DNA of 64,000 bases, taken from Bacillota bacterium. GTDB taxonomy: Bacteria; Bacillota; Negativicutes; Sporomusales; UBA7701. Location of the stretch: NCBI GenBank assembly GCA_023415775.1, contig JAEZJM010000025.1, positions 124,001 through 188,000 of the forward strand, written 5' to 3'. Made by a program: the position numbers and the translations under genes. Shown here in pieces: positions 59,600-64,000 of the stretch (position 1 is its first letter; each line of letters starts with the position of its first letter). Under the pieces are notes generated by a model. That model was not told where the DNA came from. It was given only the letters and a program-made list of their open reading frames with translations, and did not search any database.

Positions 59600-61840
59600 T
59601 TATTTACCCTCCTTCGCGTCCGCGCCGTTCACCTTATAGACCTTGCACAGCAGGCCCCGGTTGGCCCAGGTGCCGCTCATGGGATCGCAATGCTCATCGG
59701 CGACGCTTGTCAGCACATTGGTGTTCGACTCCAGGCAGCCGCCCAGCTCCGGCTCGGTCATGCTCCGCTCCGGGAACCACCAGCCGCGCTCGGTCACGAT
59801 AACCCGGGGGGCAACCCCTTGCGTCAGTGAAGCCTTCTGCTTGATCCGGCCGCGCCGGGTCTCGATCCAGACCCAGTCGTCCTCCGCGATCCCCAGTTCG
59901 GCCGCCGTCGCCGGGTTGATCTCCACCCGCGGCTCATGGCGCAGGAACCGCAGCTCCTTGATCTGGAAATGCTCGGAATGGTGGAAAGGCATAAAGCCGT
60001 TGCCGGTCGTCAGCACCAGCGGAAACTCCTTCGCCAGTTCGGGGTCGTCCGTCTCGTTCTCGGCCGGGCCGACATACTCGGGCAGCGGCGGGTAGCCGAG
60101 ATCCTTAAGGACCGTGGAATACAGCTCGATCTTCCCTGACGGGGTGCCGAAACCGATCCGCTTATACTTATAAAACTCCCGCTCGGGGAAGTGGAAACGA
60201 TACAGCTCGACGAACTCGTCGTAGCTCTCGGTGCCGTAGCCAAGCGGCTCGATCCGGTAATGGTACGCATCCTCCACCGTCTCCCACGGCCACATATCTT
60301 CCTGGCCCATCCGCATTCCCAGATCACGCCAGAAATTATAATCGTTGCGCCGCTCGTACATCGGCTGGATAGCCCGCTGCGAACACAGCAGGAAGTCCGC
60401 GCAACCGTAGGAATTTGTTATCGTCGGCCGCTCGAGCGCGCCGGCGATCGGCAGCACATAGTCGGACAGCGCAGCCGTCGGCGTCATCCAGTACTCGCAT
60501 GTCACCATGAAGTCGACTTTCCGCAGCGCCTCCAGCGTCATCTTGCTCTGGCCGTAAGAGTTCACCGGGTTGGTGGCCGCCACCAGCAACGCCTTGACCT
60601 GGTACGGTTCACCCGTCAGAATGGCGTTGAAGACAGACGGCGGATGAGCCTCGCACATCCACTCGGCGGTCGGCGCCTTGCCCCAGTGCTTCTTGGCCAG
60701 CTCGGCGATTTTCCCGTAGCCAGGCCATGTAACCAGTTTGAATTTGTCGGCGCCGATCTGCTTCGCCTTCTGTTCCTCCGGCAGCCTGTCGTTAGCTTCC
60801 ATCTCCTCGTCGGTGATCGAATCCTGGCTCGGACCGGTCAGAAGATCGGACCCCGGACAGTCGAGGTTACCGGTCAGCGCCCGCAGCAGAGCGCGGGCGT
60901 GCATCGCCGCGCCGGCGGATTTGCCGAGCTGGTCGATGGCCACACCCCACTGGATGTTTCCCGGCTTGCTGGTCGCATACATATAAGCGCTCTCGCGGAT
61001 CTGCTCAGGTGTAAGCCAGGTCAGCGGCGCAGCCCACTCCGGGGTGAACTGTTCGACATGGTCGGCCAGTTCGCCGAAGCCCTCGCAGTATTCGGTCACA
61101 AACTCCGCGTCGTACAATCCTTCGTTGATAATGACGTTTACCCACGCCAGAGCCAGCGCCAGGTCGGAGCCGGGCCGCAGCGGCAGCCACATATCCGCCT
61201 TCGCGGCAGTCTCAGTATAGCGCGGGTCGATGACGATCACCTTCAGCCCTTTAGCCTGCAATCCGCGGATGTGGTGCATCTCCGGCATGCTCGACGCGCC
61301 GGGGTTTTGGCCCCACAGCACCAGGCAGCGGCTCGCTCCCATGTCGAGATCGAACGGGCACCAGCCATAAATAGCCGTCTCCACCATAAAAGTGGGTATC
61401 CAGCACAGATGGGAATTATGGAAACAGTTCGGGCTGCCGAACATATTCATGAACCGCCGGCGGGCCCAATCGTCCGTGCGCGAGGTGCCCCCGGCCGTAG
61501 CCACCGCCTCAGCGCCGAACTCGTCGCGGATCGCAGCGAGCTTGGCGGCGATCTCGTCCAGCGCCTGATCCCAGGAAATCTGCTCCCACTGGCCCTCGCC
61601 GCGTTTGCCTACCCGTTTAAGCGGATAATTTACGCGGGCAGGGTGGTCGAGATGCTTCAGGGCGATATTACCCCGGCAGCAAAGCCCGCCCTCATTGGTG
61701 GGATAGCTGGGATCGCCCTCGATTTCCAGCACCTTGCCGTCCTTCACATAGGCCAGCACACCACAGTTCTGGTGGCAGAAGTAACAGCATGATTTCTTTA
61801 CTTCGATGCCCTCTTGGTTTAAATCTACGCTCTTGCTCAT
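59600..61840 (-). CDS. Molybdopterin oxidoreductase catalytic subunit 1, Mo operon A
   Basis: 746 residues, DMSO-reductase family. Canonical cluster motif CYFCHQNCG with the fourth Cys in GGLCCRG, then bis-MGD domains (WGQNPGASSMP; IDPRYTETAAKAD; ATNPVNSYGQSK; PIAGALERP). The active-site ligand cannot be assigned with confidence; the equivalent of the Ser/Cys/Sec position lies in the segment NPGASSM. There is no N-terminal Tat signal, unlike Psr, Phs, Ttr or Dms relatives. First gene of operon A, 145 bp after the sigma-54 -12 box. RBS AAGGGAGG. Confidence 0.87.
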   Translation of the reverse strand: MSKSVDLNQEGIEVKKSCCYFCHQNCGVLAYVKDGKVLEIEGDPSYPTNEGGLCCRGNIALKHLDHPARVNYPLKRVGKRGEGQWEQISWDQALDEIAAKLAAIRDEFGAEAVATAGGTSRTDDWARRRFMNMFGSPNCFHNSHLCWIPTFMVETAIYGWCPFDLDMGASRCLVLWGQNPGASSMPEMHHIRGLQAKGLKVIVIDPRYTETAAKADMWLPLRPGSDLALALAWVNVIINEGLYDAEFVTEYCEGFGELADHVEQFTPEWAAPLTWLTPEQIRESAYMYATSKPGNIQWGVAIDQLGKSAGAAMHARALLRALTGNLDCPGSDLLTGPSQDSITDEEMEANDRLPEEQKAKQIGADKFKLVTWPGYGKIAELAKKHWGKAPTAEWMCEAHPPSVFNAILTGEPYQVKALLVAATNPVNSYGQSKMTLEALRKVDFMVTCEYWMTPTAALSDYVLPIAGALERPTITNSYGCADFLLCSQRAIQPMYERRNDYNFWRDLGMRMGQEDMWPWETVEDAYHYRIEPLGYGTESYDEFVELYRFHFPEREFYKYKRIGFGTPSGKIELYSTVLKDLGYPPLPEYVGPAENETDDPELAKEFPLVLTTGNGFMPFHHSEHFQIKELRFLRHEPRVEINPATAAELGIAEDDWVWIETRRGRIKQKASLTQGVAPRVIVTERGWWFPERSMTEPELGGCLESNTNVLTSVADEHCDPMSGTWANRGLLCKVYKVNGADAKEGK

Positions 61841-61983
61841 GTTGCCTCCCTTCTGATGTTGACCGGGCCGCCACCCTGCCCGTTACGCGTCTTGCCGCCC
61901 GTTAGGCGGCTCCCCGCAAAAAAGCATTGCTTATCACCCGGATATTGCTTCGGTTTGCGCAAAGCACCCCTCATGTACAATAT

Positions 61984-61999
61984 TGCAATAAGCGTGCCA
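61984..61999 (-). promoter_or_regulatory. Sigma-54 promoter of Mo operon A
   Basis: Minus strand TGGCACG-CTTA-TTGCA, an exact -24/-12 match with 10 bp between GG and GC. Confidence 0.9.
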
Positions 62000-62146
62000 G
62001 CTTATCAAAATCCGCGCCAGTCTGCTCAAAACCTAGGTCTGCGCTTTTTGACCCCAGCAAATTCAAGCCCTGCATCCTCCCCTGTGCGCATCGCCCCAGC
62101 GGCGCCGCCGACGGCCGGCGCACCGTCACTAGGGCTGGCAATCCCT

Positions 62147-62169
62147 TTTTGCGATTACTGTGTCATTTT
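62147..62169. promoter_or_regulatory. Activator site upstream of Mo operon A
   Basis: 23-bp element, core GCGATTACTGTGTCATTTT, one difference from 54551-54573. About 160 bp from the -24 box. Confidence 0.7.
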
Positions 62170-62239
62170 AAAACATTTCGGTAAACGCGCGTCGCAATCC
62201 GCGCCTGAAAAATATCCGCCTCAAAGTACAAAATCCTCA

Positions 62240-62284
62240 AAAAGAGCCGATAATGGCTAAAATTCCGCCATTATCGGCTCTTTT
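62240..62284. repeat. Isolated perfect 18-bp hairpin, terminator-like
   Basis: AAAAGAGCCGATAATGGC and its exact complement around a 9-base loop, with A and T runs on both sides. No gene ends here. Confidence 0.75.
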
Positions 62285-62592
62285 CAAAAAAAGAATATTG
62301 AGAATTATCCAAAGGCTTCCTTGTGTTAATGACGTTATAACTATATAATATATCTTAAGTATGTGTCTTTTTGAACAATATCCCCTGTTTTCGCACCAGT
62401 GCTGCACCGTTTCGACACAATTGCTGCAGATTGTTTGTATACCGAACCGTTGACTAAGCAGTCACGCGTTATATAAAAATACCCTTCGCATATAAATATT
62501 CCATATAATATTACGGATAAAAATAATTAACGAACAAAGCCCTCCGACCCCCCCGGACAAACTAATATGCGAAAAAGAAGGAGGAAGCGCAG

Positions 62593-64000
62593 GTGGGCAC
62601 AATGAGCCGCATTCGGAAGATCCATAACTCACAAGCAAAATACTCTGCTGAGAACGAAACATTAACAAACGACGAATTGATATCGTATGAGCGTTGGCAA
62701 GCTTTATTGCGTTACAAACAGGCATTCCTGCAGAATGAGGCCGAAGACCCGCGCAGTTACCCGTTCATGAACCAGGAAGTAGCCGCTTCCTGGATTAGAT
62801 CGCGTAACCTGGGGGTCAATCCTTACTCTGTCGTAACAAGCCCCAACGTCAACCCCGAACAATTGTCGAAACTCCTCAATCAGCACCGCCTGCTCATCGA
62901 CATCACCAACTCGTTGGCCAGCTCTTTCAAAAACCTCCTATTTTCCTGCGGCTACCTCCTGTACCTGTTTGACAATACCGGGGTGGTACTGCTCAATGAG
63001 GGGGACTGGAGCAAGTTCCCTCCCCTGTTCGCCGACCAAAACTCCCGGCGGGGCATTGTCGCCGCCGAGCAGACCGAAGGGACCACCGCCCACGAACTGT
63101 GCATCCGGCTGAAGCGGCCTGTGCAGCTCCTGGGTCCCGAACACTATTGCGTGGCTTTTCAGAACAGCATCGCCTCCGCCGCGCCGATATCGGACGAAAA
63201 CGGCACGGTGCAGGCCGCCCTTGTTCTGCTGAGCCAGCCCCTGCAGAACCCGCCTGGCGAAGAACATCTCAAAAACCTTTGCATGCACAGCTTTGCGCTG
63301 ACAACCTCGATGGCTGTCGCCATCGAAACCGGACTCAAACTCACTAAGACGGTCGACGAACTGTGCAATGCCAAAGAAAAAGTAAACGTCCTCGACAACC
63401 ACCTCAAAGCGACCACCGACAAACTGATCGCCGTCCACCACACCCTCAACGCCACCATGGCATTCGTCGAAGAAGGGATAGTCGCGATCGACCGGACCGG
63501 CACGATAATCTTCACCAACCGCGACGGCATGAGAATCCTCAAACTCCGGCACGAAGACGTCGGCAAACGCAACATCAGGGAATTCCTCAACCGCGACTCT
63601 TCGCTCCTCGCCTTGGCGAAAAAAGGCGAAATCGTACGGGTCGAAGAACAAATCTGCGTGGGCAGCGACAGGCAGCTGCCATTCCAGGTGGTCATAAGAC
63701 CGATCCTCAACCACCAGACCGATGAACTCAACGTAGCTGTCCTCAAACTCATCGCCGCGGAAAAAGTCGCCGCCCAGACAAGCAGCAAAGGGAACGGCAT
63801 GGCAGTCCACAACTTTGCCGATATAATCACCGCCAATGCCGATTTCAAAAAGACCCTCGCCCTCGCCGAACGCTTCGCCGCCTCGGCGGAAAACATCATG
63901 CTTACCGGCGAAAGCGGCACCGGCAAAGAACTTTTCGCCCAATCCATCCACAACGTCCACCGCCCCCAGGGCCCATTCATGGCGGTCAACTGCGCGGCCA
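62593..64000 (+). CDS. Sigma-54-dependent activator, GAF/PAS type (cut by window end)
   Basis: 469 codons are visible with no stop before the window end. A GAF-like N-terminal region of the AcoR type (about 55-265: PFMNQEVAASWIRSRNLGV) is followed by a PAS domain (about 285-390: AFVEEGIVAIDRTGTIIF) and the start of the AAA+ domain with Walker A GESGTGKE; the GAFTGA loop and DNA-binding end lie outside. It probably activates the two sigma-54 Mo operons. The GTG at 62593 has GGAGG 8 bases upstream; an in-frame ATG at 62602 with AGGTGG is an alternative. Divergent from operon A. Confidence 0.88.
   Translation, partial: MGTMSRIRKIHNSQAKYSAENETLTNDELISYERWQALLRYKQAFLQNEAEDPRSYPFMNQEVAASWIRSRNLGVNPYSVVTSPNVNPEQLSKLLNQHRLLIDITNSLASSFKNLLFSCGYLLYLFDNTGVVLLNEGDWSKFPPLFADQNSRRGIVAAEQTEGTTAHELCIRLKRPVQLLGPEHYCVAFQNSIASAAPISDENGTVQAALVLLSQPLQNPPGEEHLKNLCMHSFALTTSMAVAIETGLKLTKTVDELCNAKEKVNVLDNHLKATTDKLIAVHHTLNATMAFVEEGIVAIDRTGTIIFTNRDGMRILKLRHEDVGKRNIREFLNRDSSLLALAKKGEIVRVEEQICVGSDRQLPFQVVIRPILNHQTDELNVAVLKLIAAEKVAAQTSSKGNGMAVHNFADIITANADFKKTLALAERFAASAENIMLTGESGTGKELFAQSIHNVHRPQGPFMAVNCAA

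Larger units (their letters stand above)
61841..62592. other. Divergent control region, Mo operon A / sigma-54 activator
   Basis: 752 bp without a gene. Toward operon A: the 23-bp activator site, the sigma-54 promoter and a GC-rich leader with a GCCGCC-N5-GGCGGC hairpin near 61896-61912. Centre: an isolated 18-bp hairpin (62240-62284). Toward the activator gene: an AT-rich 62330-62530 stretch with no promoter I would call. No coding sequence supported. Confidence 0.6.

Noticed and set aside
58027..59802. 591-codon plus-strand frame opposite nrfD and the ferredoxin gene
   Set aside because: It spans several real genes on the other strand, and its translation is His/Gln/Arg-rich with no recognisable domain.
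60191..61792. 533-codon plus-strand frame opposite Mo catalytic subunit 1
   Set aside because: Antisense shadow of a clear molybdopterin oxidoreductase.
61896..61912. Moco riboswitch in the leader of Mo operon A
   Set aside because: Only a simple GCCGCC/GGCGGC hairpin is evident; the multi-stem layout of that riboswitch is not visible.

Overview
The window looks like chromosome of a GC-rich, strictly anaerobic, diderm Firmicute, most likely class Negativicutes (Sporomusa-like). This is an inference from gene content: Firmicute-style GGAGG ribosome binding sites and RNase J occur beside diderm traits (a heptosyltransferase-type GT9 enzyme, an Aas/LplT lysophospholipid pair). Two different [FeFe]-hydrogenases, molybdopterin (Mo/W) oxidoreductases and several sigma-54 systems add to this. 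I saw no tRNA, rRNA, CRISPR array or insertion sequence. The only clear wreckage is a TRAP-transporter remnant near 12.1-12.9 kb.

Layout. 0-4.2 kb: an orphan response regulator, then a MocR regulator divergent from an iron-sulfur flavoprotein/B3-B4 domain pair. 4.3-11.9 kb: a sugar-acid region with a tripartite tricarboxylate transporter (tctC, an M24-fold protein, a Gfo/Idh/MocA dehydrogenase, tctB, tctA) next to kdgK and a uronate-isomerase-like gene. Both units carry the same 12-bp upstream element. 12.1-19.3 kb: the dctP remnant, an FMN-binding glutamate synthase-like protein, an M20 peptidase, a GT9 glycosyltransferase and RNase J. 19.5-26.2 kb: a NAD-linked trimeric (probably electron-bifurcating) [FeFe]-hydrogenase behind a Rex-like operator, then a convergent Tat-exported [FeFe]-hydrogenase with a cytochrome b. 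26.5-30.2 kb: a partner-switching module (STAS protein, anti-sigma-type kinase, NMT1-type binding protein, Cache-HAMP-PP2C phosphatase).

30.5-38.7 kb holds mostly single genes: SelO, an EamA half-transporter, a K+ channel with a C-terminal zinc ribbon, an alpha/beta hydrolase, a PdxA homologue, and an arsR-thioredoxin-permease set. 38.9-43.5 kb is a self-contained sigma-54 locus. An activator whose sensor is a PEP-hydrolase-like TIM barrel faces two identical-format upstream sites and a consensus -24/-12 promoter. That promoter drives an operon encoding a Tm-1-like UPF0261 protein, a free-standing copy of the same TIM barrel, and a cupin. 43.7-50.8 kb: an exported basic protein, lplT, aas and tetR, a CREST-family membrane protein sharing the TetR-type operator, a small hypothetical gene and a LysR regulator.

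50.8-64 kb is a molybdopterin-oxidoreductase island. Operon A (61.8 to 54.6 kb) encodes a catalytic subunit, a four-cluster ferredoxin, NrfD, a Tes/MJ0619-type radical SAM enzyme and a second catalytic subunit. Operon B (54.2 to 51.3 kb) encodes an acetylene-hydratase-like subunit, a small ferredoxin and a 50-residue protein; a 12-cysteine protein follows. Each operon has a consensus sigma-54 promoter and a near-identical 23-bp element about 160 bp upstream. A divergent sigma-54 activator gene, cut by the window end, is the obvious candidate regulator. Together the genes describe an anaerobe handling H2, reduced pyridine nucleotides and membrane quinones, with inducible use of sugar acids and one or more unidentified Mo/W-enzyme substrates.
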